Assembly: GCA_009767595.1 (NCBI GenBank)
Contig: VSDK01015536.1
Span: 482,328-546,327 of the forward strand
DNA: 64,000 nucleotides
Source: Symbiodinium kawagutii
Lineage: Eukaryota > Sar > Dinophyceae > Suessiales > Symbiodiniaceae
Direction: 5' to 3'
Both the position numbers and the translations under genes were made by a program. A model generated the notes under the pieces. The model worked only from the letters and a program-made list of their open reading frames with translations, was not told the DNA's origin and did not search any database. Position 1 is the first letter of the stretch. Each line of letters begins with the position of its first letter. Below are positions 44,201-56,200 of this stretch, one piece after another.

Positions 44201-47200
44201 GAGTTAGCCAGGTGGCCAGTGTTGGGGGATAATGACGAATGATCACCATCATGGGGCTCCGTCCATGTTTCATCAAAATACAGGGGTATGTAAAAATATC
44301 CTTATACAGTACTGCTTCACATCAGTGGTTTTCCAATAGGATGTATTGCAACACCCTTTTCCAATTCCTATCAACCAATTGAGTGCCTTCGCCTATCGAT
44401 GGTTCACAACTCAAGATATTATTGACCGTGGCGACCCGCTTTGTTGCTATGTAAGCTGGAACAATTTCATCTCTCTGCTTCTCTAGTAAACGAAGATTGA
44501 GTGCATTGATATACAAACTCGGACTCCTGCCTGTCTGTAGGTTCACTGGACTGATCGATAGGCACGGAACAGGCCTCTGTCTTCAACCACGGGTTCTGCA
44601 AATCTCCACGGATTCTGGGACCATAAATCTGTATCCCATTCTTATCTGGTGGCCTTGAACGTGGGTCACTCTCCCACCATCTTCACATCCTGCTTGGGTC
44701 ACAATGCCATACCTGTCTCCACTGGACTGGGTACTTAGATCTTGGTGCCCAGCCACTTGTAGTGGCTGAGTAGTTGGCTCTATTAACAATCATAATGCAG
44801 CCACAAATATTAGTTGATTGTAATGAGCCGTCGTGCTGAGCCAACTATCACCAACTGATTCCAGACTTGGTGAGCCCACATCAGCAGGTGCCACTCATCG
44901 ACAGCCGCCTGCATTGTTGAGGCCCGATGACGCTACTATACTGATAGTCAACTCATTAACCATCAACCGGCCTCATCCCAGTTCTCCAACCGGCTCTCCG
45001 ATACAGGAAACACTCGGTTTGTCTTATCAGGGTAGTATTTATCCCACCAGAAAATCATCTAACTGGGAATCTCTGTCAGTTTGATGCTTAAATTTCCCAG
45101 TCGTAGAGTCGTAGTAGCAGCAGTTGTGATCAAACTGATCACCTGCGCCAGCTTGTCGCTGGGGGCCCAACCAGCGGACCACCCACCATCGGATTTTCCT
45201 GCAGCTGGGGGGCCGGTGAGTGGTCTAGGTGGCTGGAACAGGTGCAATCAAGGACTACTCAACTCCAAATCAACCAATGCGCAACCAAGGCGCAAGGATG
45301 CAGGTTCTGGTCCTAATCAACGTGCTAAACAATTTCATCTCAACATATTTCGATATATTCGTGTATCAAGTTGGAAGTTGGAACCATCTTCCGAGTTCCG
45401 GACATTGATGATTTGCAAAGCTGAATGTCAGTGATTTTAGATCTGACTGAGCTACAAATGGATGACATGAGACGTGGATGGCTTGGGATGTGAGCAGAAG
45501 TGTGAATGACCGAGGTCAAGTCATGACTTGAGACCGAAACGGTTGGTGGTTATAAGCCATCCCGTTCACATATCAGTTCACCAACTATGCCAAATACTGG
45601 GGAATATAGAAAGTGTTTCAAACCAGCAACTAGAAACCTTCTGTGGCACAGGTCATACTTTGAGTATGTGTTGCACAAAGTTTCAGGAGATGCGGAGAGA
45701 TTGGGCAAGATTTGCGTCAGCGGAAATAGCACAAGTACCGAGTTAGTCAATGCACAAGGCCGAAAGCTGGCCATGTTCAGAGGGGGTGATGAAGACGAGT
45801 ATGTCTTTCTGCAAGGGCTGGGAAAGTTGATAGTCTTAGAATCTTAGGAAGTACGTGTTGCTGCCTTTCATGTCATGTTCAGAGTGGAGCTTGGTTGTTA
45901 TCTGGTAAGTATATGCTCGACGGCGCCCCGGCAATGCTCGGAAGTTCAATCATCTTCGGAGATGCGTTGTTGCACATGTCACGTTCCAAGGTTGCCAGGC
46001 TTAATAAAAACTATATAGGAAGTACATGAAAGTACATGGAACAAGCAGTGTGTGCTTCTACAAGCAGCTTCTACAAGCATGTCTGTATATGGCTGATGCT
46101 TGCAACAAGGTTCTGAGGGCGTAAGTTACGCCAGCATAGAAACTAGATAGGCAGTGCCCACGGCAGCAGCCTGGAGCACAATCAGCACAGCAGTGGCACA
46201 CACTGGGAAGGACCTACGATTTATGCGGAGCATGGCATGTTCAAACGAGGGGTTGGGTTTTAAAATGCCAGTCGTGTTCAAATGGAGTGGGAAATTTGAC
46301 TATCTTAGGAAGTATCAGTACGCAGTGCTGTGGCTCATGTAATCTTCAGAAAGAACTGTTGCAGTCCAAAGAACAATAGATGGCTGTGGGTCAAAACCCC
46401 GTACCCCTGGTTCCCCCATCATTAACCATTGTTTCCCTTATTATTGGTGATCATTATCCAATACGATTGGTTGGTTAATATTCACTCATAGCCATTTGCC
46501 AAGAATTTTCTGAGAGCCTCACAGGACTTACCAAGAGTGCCACTTCACAGAGGGCGTCACAACAGCTACCACGAATGTCTTTACAAAAGTTTTGTAAACC
46601 AGCATCAAAGCTGTTTACAATGTCTTACAGACATTGTTTACATAACTTGTATACCTTACAAACCTTTAAGAGCTGTTATGAAACAAGAGCTGGAATGGAA
46701 ACCATCAAACAATGTTGCTTCATACCAGCCCTTAAAGGTTTCCATACCAGCTCTTTACAATGCCTTTAATATTAGATCCAGCTCTCAATAAACCACCGTC
46801 AGTTTAACCAGCTTCAGAGCTGACGATTGACCATCACCAAAAATTGTACAAGCCGATTGACCTCGCTGAATCATCAAATTCGCCCGGGTCAATCCTCTAA
46901 GTGCATTGCCACGTGTTGATTGCATCCCTAATGGTGTATCCAGTGCTTGTTGTCCTAGACTTTTTGCTAAACCATTCGTAAACCATAGATCATTGGTCAA
47001 GCATCAACAATTGTTGGTCGCAAACTAAGCCTTGATCCAGCACTACTCCATCATTGATGCATATTAGTATATCAATTGATGAATAGTTAATAGTTGATTC
47101 ACAATGAATATCAATATATCATGGTTGTCCATTATGAATCAAAGCATTAATTAGGAGCATTTTTGGTATATGAAATGCTTGTATATTTCATGAGCATATT

Positions 47201-50200
47201 TCATCATTATATATATCATCATTGTGTATCATGAGCATACTTCAACCAATGGTACATTTCATGAGTATATCAATCATTGATACGGTGCTTTCTCAATTCA
47301 TAGGGGAACCCCCAAATCATCCTTGTAATTAAACCATTTATAGTAATAAACATATTAATCATAAACCATGTTTACATAATGAACATCTATCTTACTAAAT
47401 GGTTTATAGTAAAAAACTACTAACAAACTATCATCTATCATCTTACATAATAAACATCAATGTGTTCATAAACTTTTTTTTGGCTTCCCCGTTTTGAGAC
47501 ACGTTCCCCATAGGCTCCCTTCTTGGACAACTATCCCCCTTCGCGCCTCGAGCGCCTGCTCCGCCTTTGGCTCCGCCTTTGGCTCCTCTAGGGTCTCCTG
47601 GTGGGTGGCGGAACCCTGGTGCACACACCCCACGACATGGGGTGAAACGCCTCGGCGCACAACGATGCGCATTGGCTGATGACCATACGAATCATAAGTA
47701 CTATCCACGATTCGTTGCGGGATCCGATCAGCTGATATCTATAATTACTATCATCAATCAGGCTGATAGATTACTAGACTTAGGCTGATATGATGGGAAC
47801 AGTATGGTAGATAGATTACTATACCAATTGCGGGATCTCAGAGTACTCGAAAGCTGTTGCAATCCGCGTTGATTTTTGCTAGGTCCCACAGCCCAGGGCT
47901 GCATCTGGAATATAAACACCTTACACCAAGGATGCAAAACGCAATATATTGAGCATACAAGAAATCCTGCTATAAGCGAAGTTCTGAAGAATTGAATGGC
48001 AATATGGCTATGGGATGCGATGGGTCTATACCCTGCACCCCTTGTTGAACATCCCACAAATGGTGGGTCTCCATTCTTAGCAATTATCCACCAATCATGA
48101 TCATTTCATATCATTTCCAGCTTTGGAAACCATCCTGTTGAATGAACGGGTACCGGCATTTTAGGAAAGACCCTCACATGCCACCTATAAATCAATCAGA
48201 ACTCATCTGGTTGGTGGTTTCAACTCCTTTAAAAGATAAAATATGCTTGCCAACCAACCATTCGTTAATAACTACTAGGGAAAGTATAACATGTCAATGA
48301 AACCACCAATCAGATAATAATAGACCACTATTGTTGGTATATATCCCTTATGATTGCTTATATTGACTAGGACAAAAAAAAAAGGCTTATAATTACTAGT
48401 ACTTGTTTAACCATAGCTTTGTTGCGTGTCATTCCCTATCATTCCATATCATGTGCTATTAATTATCAACCACTATTACTGCTTGGAACCCCTAACCATC
48501 AACCAGTAAATGAAGAGAGGCCAGCGCCCTCAGCGCCCGTAAAAACCGATAAAAATAGCATTTGGAGGCTTAAATTTGACCCTTATCTATAGCCTCCGTA
48601 TGTGTAGCTCTTGCTTTTCCATGAATTTGCTCAGTATTGTGTATAGCCTTTGTTCCTTTTTCGATCTTAGTTTCAAAATAATGTAAATATATAATATCTG
48701 CTTTGGTCATGCCACAAGTTCCTGCTGCATGGTGGTGTATATGAGGGTTAACATAGATCCTTTTGTAGATCTTAGTTTCAAGATAATGTAAATATAAAAC
48801 ATCCCCTTTGGTCATTCCAGAAGTTCCTCCTTGATGGTAGTAAGTATTAAGGTTGACATAGGTCCAACAGAGCTTTTCATGGCATTTTGATAGCTCAATT
48901 TTCTTAGAAGGTTTCGATACTACATTGTGCCAATGATGCCCTTTCAGGCTGCTCATATCCATATTACTATTTGCATTTATCAGGATTATTACCCTATAAT
49001 CTTGCTGTGATCTCGCAAACATATTTTACAATATCAGGAGCAAATTCTGATTTTCCCTTATAATTGCTACTCTTTATGTACTCCGGTGCTTCTCATATTG
49101 GCCATTCAATGCTATTTTTTGGCCCTTGGATATTGTTGCAGCCTTTTGTGGCTGATTGCATTCTATCCCCTGAGTGTGCAAAGAGTGTCAGAACACTTGT
49201 GATCCATGTGATTCCGACCCTTTAGGTTGATCCTTATGTTATAGTATTATTGTGGTGTTTACTGTTCGGTTTATTGCTAGTGTTGCAATAGTCTTATTGT
49301 TTCTTAATTTGTAGGTGTATGGAAAGAGCCCTATGCCCAAATTCGGTTGTACCTACCCACAGTGAACCTTAGGTACCTGGAAAATGGCTCTATCGATATC
49401 ATTTTAGGCACATGGAAAGTACCTGAAATTAAATATTACGTTTATATACGAAGAAAAAATCTGAAGCCTGAGCCCCTAATTTGAGGTATTGTAGAGCCAA
49501 CGTAGACTATCTTAAAAACTATGTTGATCCCAACCAAATCCAAAAAAACCGGGAAAAACCGAAAAACCAGAAAAACCAGAAAAACAAATAAAAAAGGTCT
49601 GAGGGACATGTTTGGGTCTTGAGGTCCTGTCATGGTTGCTGAATCTTTGTTTTTTTTGGTTTTTTGGGGGTGTTTTGTTTTTTTTGGTTTCTTTGTTTTT
49701 TTTGGTTTTTTGTCTTTTTTGTTTTTTTGGTGTTTTCTGGTTTTTCTGGTTTGGAAAAATTATTAAGAAGAAAATTATAATGATCAGATCAGTAAGTAAG
49801 ACCGATCGAGAGCCAAAACTTAAGAAATTCAAACCCTGCAAAACGCAGGCGCTCAAAATGCTGCTTTCAGTAAATGAATGGCACTGTGACCACAACTCTT
49901 AGCTTCCTACAGATGATCCGTTGGACGCCCAGGTTGCACTACCCCCAAATCTGTTGCGCTTTGCCCAGGCTGCGACTGTTGGGGACCCCCACAAGGTGGG
50001 GTTCTTGGGGGCACAAGCTTCAGCGTCCGTAGCTTGAAGAGATGAAGAATAGAGGATCCATAATATGGTTAATGAGGATCCCAGGATGAAGCTAAACCCC
50101 AAGGCTTTTAGAGGATACTGCATGCATACCCCCTATGATGTCCTATGATCATCAGCCAGGGGTGGCTCGCTTCATCCTGGTTTAACAGTAATGTTCATCA

Positions 50201-50402
50201 ACTCTAAATTGGATTCTACGAATGATCCGCAGCAAGGTGTGCAGAGGCATCCGCAGAAGCCCAAGGAACAACGAGTGACTAACTTCGACTTGCGGCCTAC
50301 CGCCACCCACTGACCAATGACCACTCCCCCGCCAAAAGCAAAAAGAGGTTTCGGAATGTCAATCTCAAGGTTGGAATGGCGCAAGAACTGCGCCAAAAGC
50401 AT
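41275..50402 (-). CDS. seven-exon gene model, unknown product
   Basis: Exons on the minus strand, all phase-consistent: 50273-50402 (ATG at 50402-50400), 49911-50032, 47503-47615, 45624-45766, 45143-45204, 43226-43376 and 41275-41321 (stop TAG at 41275-41277). About 255 codons. Strong splice signals include acceptors TTCATCTCTTCAAG (50033) and GAGTTTTCTAG (41322) and donors GTAGGA and GTGATC. Text includes GGVVIGQWVAVGRKSKLV, EEPKAEPKAEQALEARR and DVNLLVVTDRLGPIVGD. The donor at 50272 (GTTGTT) was chosen for phase; an alternative at 50219 keeps a Cys-rich extension. Introns carry minisatellites (41.9-43.1 kb), a family-A and a family-B element and the ORF at 48570-49022. No family recognised. 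Long introns make individual joins less certain than in the other models. Confidence 0.5.
41915..42692. repeat. minisatellite, 12-nt unit
   Basis: About 65 units of CTGACATTCTTT and variants (CTGACATATCTT, CTGACATCTCTT, CTGGCATATCTT). Because 12 is a multiple of 3, frames stay open on both strands (tetrapeptides such as MSER, CQKE or SDIL). These frames are judged repeat artefacts inside an intron. Confidence 0.95.
42694..43140. repeat. minisatellite, 40-nt unit, 11 copies
   Basis: CCGGCAGCAGACACTCGGCG starts at 42701, 42741, 42781 and so on to 43101, every 40 nt. The units are identical except the last half unit. GC-rich (about 75%). It abuts the 12-nt array directly. Near-identity implies recent expansion or homogenisation. 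Confidence 0.97.
46379..46495. mobile_element. family-A element, type 1
   Basis: 117 bp with ends ATGGCTGTGGGTCAAAACCC and TCACTCATAGCCATTT. The interior has CCCCGTACCCCTGGTTCCCC. It lies in an intron of the 41-50 kb gene model. Confidence 0.7.
47284..47502. mobile_element. family-B-like element at an intron 5' end
   Basis: Left end GGTGCTTTCTCAATTCATAG, right end CCCCGTTTTGAGACAC. The right terminus (GTGTCTC on the minus strand) starts exactly at the proposed splice donor of exon 47503-47615. It is longer (219 bp) and more diverged than other family-B copies. Confidence 0.5.
48003..48057. mobile_element. family-A element, truncated
   Basis: ATGGCTATGGG is followed by a short insertion and then CTATACCCTGCACCCCTTG, the type-2 interior. 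The right end is missing. Confidence 0.5.
48570..49022 (-). CDS. AT-rich ORF with internal 35-residue duplication
   Basis: 150 codons on the minus strand inside a long intron. Two adjacent segments of about 105 nt match: GGTSGMTKGDVLYLHYLETK in one and AGTCGMTKADIIYLHYFETK in the other. Conserved at protein level but also at DNA level, so a simple DNA duplication is not excluded. Codon use is AT-rich, unlike the exons around it. No family recognised. Confidence 0.3.
   Translation of the reverse strand: MFARSQQDYRVIILINANSNMDMSSLKGHHWHNVVSKPSKKIELSKCHEKLCWTYVNLNTYYHQGGTSGMTKGDVLYLHYLETKIYKRIYVNPHIHHHAAGTCGMTKADIIYLHYFETKIEKGTKAIHNTEQIHGKARATHTEAIDKGQI
49625..49760. repeat. T/G-rich low-complexity tract
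   Basis: Runs of TTTTTTGGTTTTT-type sequence. Open frames through it are artefacts. Confidence 0.85.
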
Positions 50403-50602
50403 AACAACATAGACAACTTGAGCGTTGAATTACATGTTGTTAGCTGTAGTATAATGCATTTGTTTCATTTTTCCAACCTCCCACGTTTGGCTAGGCAAAT
50501 CCCAGACCCGTACCGCAAAAGAACATAATATGTCAATGGATGTGATCTATTGCTTAGCCATGATATATTCACAAGCTTGAGCGCTAGGTCAGAGTACTTT
50601 AA

Positions 50603-51436
50603 TCAGAGGAACGGGTTCTGAGGATTCACCTCTCGCGCTAATCGGCGAACCTCGGGCTGGGAAGGCCGATCAGGACAAAGCAGTAGCTTCTGGACTTCTT
50701 CACGTGCCAGGAAGCTGCCAAACTTGTGGGCCAGCTGATGGCGCTGCTTTTGGCACCAATCCGGAGACCATCGAGCATTGTCGAGGGCTCTAAGAGCGGC
50801 TCGAAATTCCTCGAGCCTCTTCAAATCGGCCGCTCGCCAGCTGTTGAGATTGAATCGTGGATTCTTGCTCTTGTCGTGCGCGACGGATCGGAAGCACTGG
50901 AGCTCGTGATCCGTCAGAATCTCACGATGGGCTTGAAGGAAGCGATCCTTTACGGATTTCGTCCATTTCAAGTCCCCATCCCGAAACCTAATCCATGCAC
51001 GGCGCATCTCCCCCGGAAGGTCGGCCTCCCGGAGTCGGGGCCAATCAGGTGCATGACGCACGGCGTCTGCACGCAATTCCGCAGCGTCCTTTCTAACTGC
51101 TCGACTTTTGCGGTGCAGTTTCAGGTATCTTGCCCTGTCTTCCTTGTACAGGAAAACAGGGCGACGCTGCGGTTCTTCTTCTCCGTATTCTTGCACCTGA
51201 TAATTAAAAAGTGAATTACGCTTGCCGCATCGCGGGCAGCACTCAGCCTCCATTGAATTCTGCACGCCGCAAACCGCCCCCGTGCCCAGGAGGTCGCCAT
51301 TACAGGTCCAGACACCCGCTGCCTCCATCAAGGATTGCTTGATTGTACGGGCGGGGGGAGCAGCACGAGAATCTTTGAGTTTGCTTGAGGCTTGAGGCTT
51401 GAGATTGGCTGCGTGAAATGACCGGGCCAAGGGCAA
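50603..51436 (-). CDS. zinc-finger protein, unknown role (copy 1)
   Basis: The frame is open from 51436 (TTG) to a TGA at 50603. The best ATG is at 51328, giving about 241 residues. N-terminal W-T-C...C-x3-N-x6-C-x2-C (ending ECCPRCGKRN) resembles a RanBP2-type zinc finger, but the first two cysteines are ten residues apart instead of two to four. The C-terminal part is charged and helical, with WSPDWCQKQRHQLAHKFGSF. A second copy at 51856-52089 keeps this C-terminus with mostly conservative changes (SPDW to TPDW), which supports real coding. No intron is needed. Confidence 0.65.
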   Translation of the reverse strand: MPLARSFHAANLKPQASSKLKDSRAAPPARTIKQSLMEAAGVWTCNGDLLGTGAVCGVQNSMEAECCPRCGKRNSLFNYQVQEYGEEEPQRRPVFLYKEDRARYLKLHRKSRAVRKDAAELRADAVRHAPDWPRLREADLPGEMRRAWIRFRDGDLKWTKSVKDRFLQAHREILTDHELQCFRSVAHDKSKNPRFNLNSWRAADLKRLEEFRAALRALDNARWSPDWCQKQRHQLAHKFGSFLAREEVQKLLLCPDRPSQPEVRRLAREVNPQNPFL

Positions 51437-51835
51437 GTGACTTCAGAATGAAAAATGGACAATCCTCCGGGCCAAGGGCAGGTGACTTCAGAATGAAAAT
51501 GTAAATCCTAGCTCTTATTTAAAAGAATTAGCTACCACACTCTATCGCTTCAAGGAGCCCAAAGTGATAGTCCCTCAAAATTGAGATTTCGAGGTTCTGG
51601 TCGGTGGGGTGTCTCCAACGGCTTGCTCCCAACCCCAGCTCTAATTCAGAGGTTCCTACTCCTACACTCTATCACTTCGAGGCCCCCCTTACAAATAGAA
51701 TCCCCAAATTTTCATATTTCAGGCTCTGGTACGGGGTGTCTTCAGCGGGCTGTTCCCAAACCCCAGTTCTGATCCAGAGGGTCCTACTCCTATAGTCTAC
51801 CGCTGGGAGGCCGAGGCCCCCTCTTACCTTGAGCA
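51420..51835. repeat. duplicated spacer between the two gene copies
   Basis: GGGCCAAGGGCAAGTGACTT occurs twice (about 51425 and 51473). A roughly 125-nt unit with CCTACTCCTACACTCTATCA, GTTCTGGTCGG and CCCCAGCTCT is repeated two to three times. Confidence 0.7.
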
Positions 51836-51855
51836 CTAGATCAGCGTACTTTAAT

Positions 51856-52089
51856 CAAAGGTACGGGTTCTTGGGATTCACCTGTCGTCCAAATCGGCGG
51901 ACCTCGGACTGTGGAGGCCGAGGAGGGCAACGTAGAAGCTTCTGAACTTCTTCAAATGTCAGGAAGCTGCCAAACTTGTGGGCCAGCTGGTGGCGCTGCT
52001 TTTGGCACCAATCCGGAGTCCATCGAGCATTGTCGAGCGCTGTCAGAGCCGCTCGAAACTCCTCGAGCCTCTCCGGACGCGAAGCATTC
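51856..52089 (-). CDS. zinc-finger protein (copy 2), partial at gap
   Basis: Minus strand, stop TGA at 51856-51858. The 5' part is lost in the assembly gap. About 77 codons align with the C-terminus of copy 1 without frame breaks (DWCQKQRHQLAHKFGSF shared; the end reads NPKNPYL against NPQNPFL). Confidence 0.6.
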
Positions 52090-52924
52090 NNNNNNNNNNN
52101 NNNNNNNNNNNNNNNNNNNNNNNNNNNNNNNNNNNNNNNNNNNNNNNNNNNNNNNNNNNNNNNNNNNNNNNNNNNNNNNNNNNNNNNNNNNNNNNNNNNN
52201 NNNNNNNNNNNNNNNNNNNNNNNNNNNNNNNNNNNNNNNNNNNNNNNNNNNNNNNNNNNNNNNNNNNNNNNNNNNNNNNNNNNNNNNNNNNNNNNNNNNN
52301 NNNNNNNNNNNNNNNNNNNNNNNNNNNNNNNNNNNNNNNNNNNNNNNNNNNNNNNNNNNNNNNNNNNNNNNNNNNNNNNNNNNNNNNNNNNNNNNNNNNN
52401 NNNNNNNNNNNNNNNNNNNNNNNNNNNNNNNNNNNNNNNNNNNNNNNNNNNNNNNNNNNNNNNNNNNNNNNNNNNNNNNNNNNNNNNNNNNNNNNNNNNN
52501 NNNNNNNNNNNNNNNNNNNNNNNNNNNNNNNNNNNNNNNNNNNNNNNNNNNNNNNNNNNNNNNNNNNNNNNNNNNNNNNNNNNNNNNNNNNNNNNNNNNN
52601 NNNNNNNNNNNNNNNNNNNNNNNNNNNNNNNNNNNNNNNNNNNNNNNNNNNNNNNNNNNNNNNNNNNNNNNNNNNNNNNNNNNNNNNNNNNNNNNNNNNN
52701 NNNNNNNNNNNNNNNNNNNNNNNNNNNNNNNNNNNNNNNNNNNNNNNNNNNNNNNNNNNNNNNNNNNNNNNNNNNNNNNNNNNNNNNNNNNNNNNNNNNN
52801 NNNNNNNNNNNNNNNNNNNNNNNNNNNNNNNNNNNNNNNNNNNNNNNNNNNNNNNNNNNNNNNNNNNNNNNNNNNNNNNNNNNNNNNNNNNNNNNNNNNN
52901 NNNNNNNNNNNNNNNNNNNNNNNN
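52090..52924. other. assembly gap (835 n)
   Basis: Undetermined bases. Translations across it are meaningless. Confidence 1.
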
Positions 52925-52972
52925 GCTGGGATATCCTTACTGTACGTATCGGGCTCCCCAGGAAAATGCATC

Positions 52973-53100
52973 ATATGGCTGTGTGTCCATACCCCGTACC
53001 CTCAGCTGTTCACCTCAAATGACGAAACTGGTCTTTGTTGGGATGTTCACCTACTGAGTAGGTCCTACTCATTTGCGTGGTCAATATTGGCCCATCCATA
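52973..53100. mobile_element. family-A element, type 2
   Basis: Begins ATATGGCTGTGTGTCCATAC and ends GTGGTCAATATTGGCCCATC. The interior GGTCTTTGTTGGGATGTTCA matches 25917-26044. Confidence 0.6.
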
Positions 53101-53267
53101 ACCTATCAATAAGCATCATTGGCCATAATAAACCACAATCCATCAATGGCATCATAAATATTGATAGCATCATTAGCCATCAGTAATAAACCATACTATC
53201 CATACTAACTATTAAAATTAACTGATGGCATTTAGTAACTATTTTTATTATTGTCATTGTCAATCCA

Positions 53268-56200
53268 TCAATAACTATCATTGACATGGCAAGCATGAAC
53301 CCTCGAGGGCAGCAACTGCTCCGCAAGTTTCCGCGCGTCCTTTGTGCCCACCAGATTTGCCACGGCTTTCGCCTGGCGAGACAACGCGGCCGGAGACCGC
53401 CGGGAGAAGCTTTGAAGAAATAATGAAGTCAATAATATGACGAAAGTATTTTAGCCAAACAAACACAATAAAACTATTTGGAGTGAAGCTCACAATGGAA
53501 AAAAACAATCTTCCAGCCTTGCCTGTGAAGCTAACAACGAACATATTTGAGCCACCGCAAGTTCCACGACGGAGCGACTCGGGACCGACTGCGGGACTCG
53601 GACATAGTTTCCCATCCAACACCGGTTTCGGCACCTCCTCGAGCTTTGCCCTGGCGAGTGCCGCAGAAAACAGGAAGCAGATTTGTAAATAAAAGTAATA
53701 GTATAAAAATACTAATAAATAAAAGCAGCAATTAACACTAAGCAGTAAACAGTATTTTACAAATATCTCATCTGTAAATAAACAAAATTACTTTAAATAA
53801 ATACTAATAGAATAAAAGTAATACCAAATGAGATTAAGTAATACTCAGAGTAATAGACAATTGTAAATAAATGAATAGGTAATAGTCATGGTAATCAGAT
53901 TTGTAAACACTGCCGTGATATATTAAACAAAAGTAAGATCATAGTAATATCAGATTAATTGGATAAAATAGCAGTCATAGTAAATAACTGCATAGAAATG
54001 GTAAATACATAATAGTAAAATAAAAGTAAGTGAATAAGAGTAAATAAATCATGAGTGAAATGGTCCCACTATGATTAAGTAGTCACAGTAGGCATAGTAA
54101 TAAACAAAAAATATGAATAACAGTAATAAATGATGATTTGTAGCCATGATAGATATATGAAATATGTAATCATTAATAGTTATAATAAACGTAATCATAG
54201 CAGTCATCGTCATGGTAATAGTCGTCGTTGTGGTGGTGGTGCTGGTGGCAGTGGAAGTAGTGGTAGTGGTAAAAATCAACATATTCATAGATATATGGTG
54301 ATCATGATAACAAGTGGTAAATATGTAAGTATATAAATACAATGATCATGATAAGAAGTAGAATAGTAGTACAACTAACCAAGAAACAGGTCATGGGAAC
54401 AGCTTGGTGACAACTGCTTCCCTCAAGCCAAGCCTCGGATTTTCCCTTGCCACGGTCACCATTTCCTCACAGCTTTTCCGCTCAGCGACAGTTGTTAGCC
54501 CGAGGGCTACGGGGAGGGCCTTTAGGAGTCGATGCTGGGCGGCTGCAACTTGGCTCAGTCACATTTTCGCTGTAACTAACTTGCTTGACAGTGTTCTTTC
54601 CACCCTGAGTGCCTTTTCCCTTACATTCGCAGCAGTGAAAACACACAGTTCAGCGCTTGGAGAACATAAGTCTGTAAATAAATGGGTTGCTACCATTCAA
54701 TCCGGTGCTTGACATGATATTTTCAGGTATACCCTCGTACTTATCTGTCCTCGAATTATCCAGCACATAATCTGTTGGGATCAACATGGTTACTGGTACA
54801 GTTTCGTTTAAAAATCTGCAGGTGTACACATATATACCTATAGCCCTATGTGTAACCAGAAAATTGTCCTAGTCATATAGCCATCGACTTAGCCCCCCAT
54901 CGGTTGGGGCACCGAAAGATATTCAGAAGAAAATGCTTCACTGTGGACTATGGTTGGCACTAATTCACAGTATTTCAGAAATGTGAAATAATGTACAACG
55001 ATGAGTCATATGCAGCATGATGAACCATTTTCTGAGCAGATTCGACCAAGATCAAATCATTCTTGTTACCCCATCTGCTTCTTGGTTGGATGTGCATCAA
55101 CCTCATAGGCCTCAAACCAGGGTCATTTCGCAGTTCTGACGCCAGGCTGCAAATCCAAGTGACCATTAGTTACTTCTTGAACAAACCTCACCAGTTCTTA
55201 TCGGTAAATCATTAGAAATCCTAATTTTTCAATCTGCACTTTTTATCGGTAAATCACATGAAACTATCATTAGATACCTTTCAAAATCATTCCCAATGCT
55301 GAAAATCACCACTGGAAAACTAGTGGAAATCCTCATTGTTGATAGGTAAATCGCTGCAAATCACTACTTTTTACAGGCAAATCACTGGAAATCCGGATCT
55401 TTGATAGGTAAATCACTGCCAATCACCACTCTACATCTGTTCCCCTCAAGGTCCCCCACGGACTTCGTGGCCTGGTGGCTTAGCAGGGGAATTCACTGCT
55501 GCAGGGATCAAAGGGGGACTGGGAGATGCCTGGGATGACAACATGATTGACATATGGTTGACTTATTGGGTCAACATGTGGTTGACATATTGGGTTCACA
55601 TATGGTTAACTTGTTGGGTCAACATATGGTTAAAGTATTGGTTAACACCATTGTGAGTACAGCTGATGGTGGCTACTGGTACCCAGATCCTATGGCTCCT
55701 GGTTGGTTGTTGTGATGATGTAGTTGTCAATAGGGGTGAGCAATGGGCAACAATCATGATTGATGGTACACCCATATTGACAAATCACCCTCTGTTTAGC
55801 CACAATTGCGACCCATCAACTAGGAGTGGTGACTTATCAACCGCTGGATCTCGATAAATTGGCTCATGAGTTCTGCCATGATGTTGTTCCCTATGGTGAA
55901 GCCACCTTATTCAAAAAAAACAGCAATTGCTGCAAGAGCACAAAGCAAGGCTCAAAGTTTTGAGCCAAATGCCTAAGCTGGTCAATGATCGGGAAAATGA
56001 CCGACCAAAAAAAACAATGAATTGGTTGATGATAATGCTTCATAACGGACATCAATCATGGTTGGTTGTGATTCGAACTACCCAAGCACGGGGCCCTGCT
56101 TGCGGGCTAGGGGTACACTTCCATACTTGAGCCAAGTCAATACGAAGTCCATAGGCTTCACCCTGACCAAGTTGGTGAGAACCATTGGACTCTGGGACAA

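Noticed and set aside
49512-49902. Frames on both strands through Lys- or Phe-rich sequence
   Set aside because: They follow a T/G homopolymer-like tract and are low-complexity artefacts.
51911-53101. Frames of 340-396 codons made mostly of X
   Set aside because: They span the assembly gap 52090-52924.
54554-54624. In-frame TGA that first suggested a pseudogene or selenocysteine codon
   Set aside because: A GTAAGG donor at 54624 and an acceptor at 54554 remove the stop as a 71-nt intron with phase kept on both sides.
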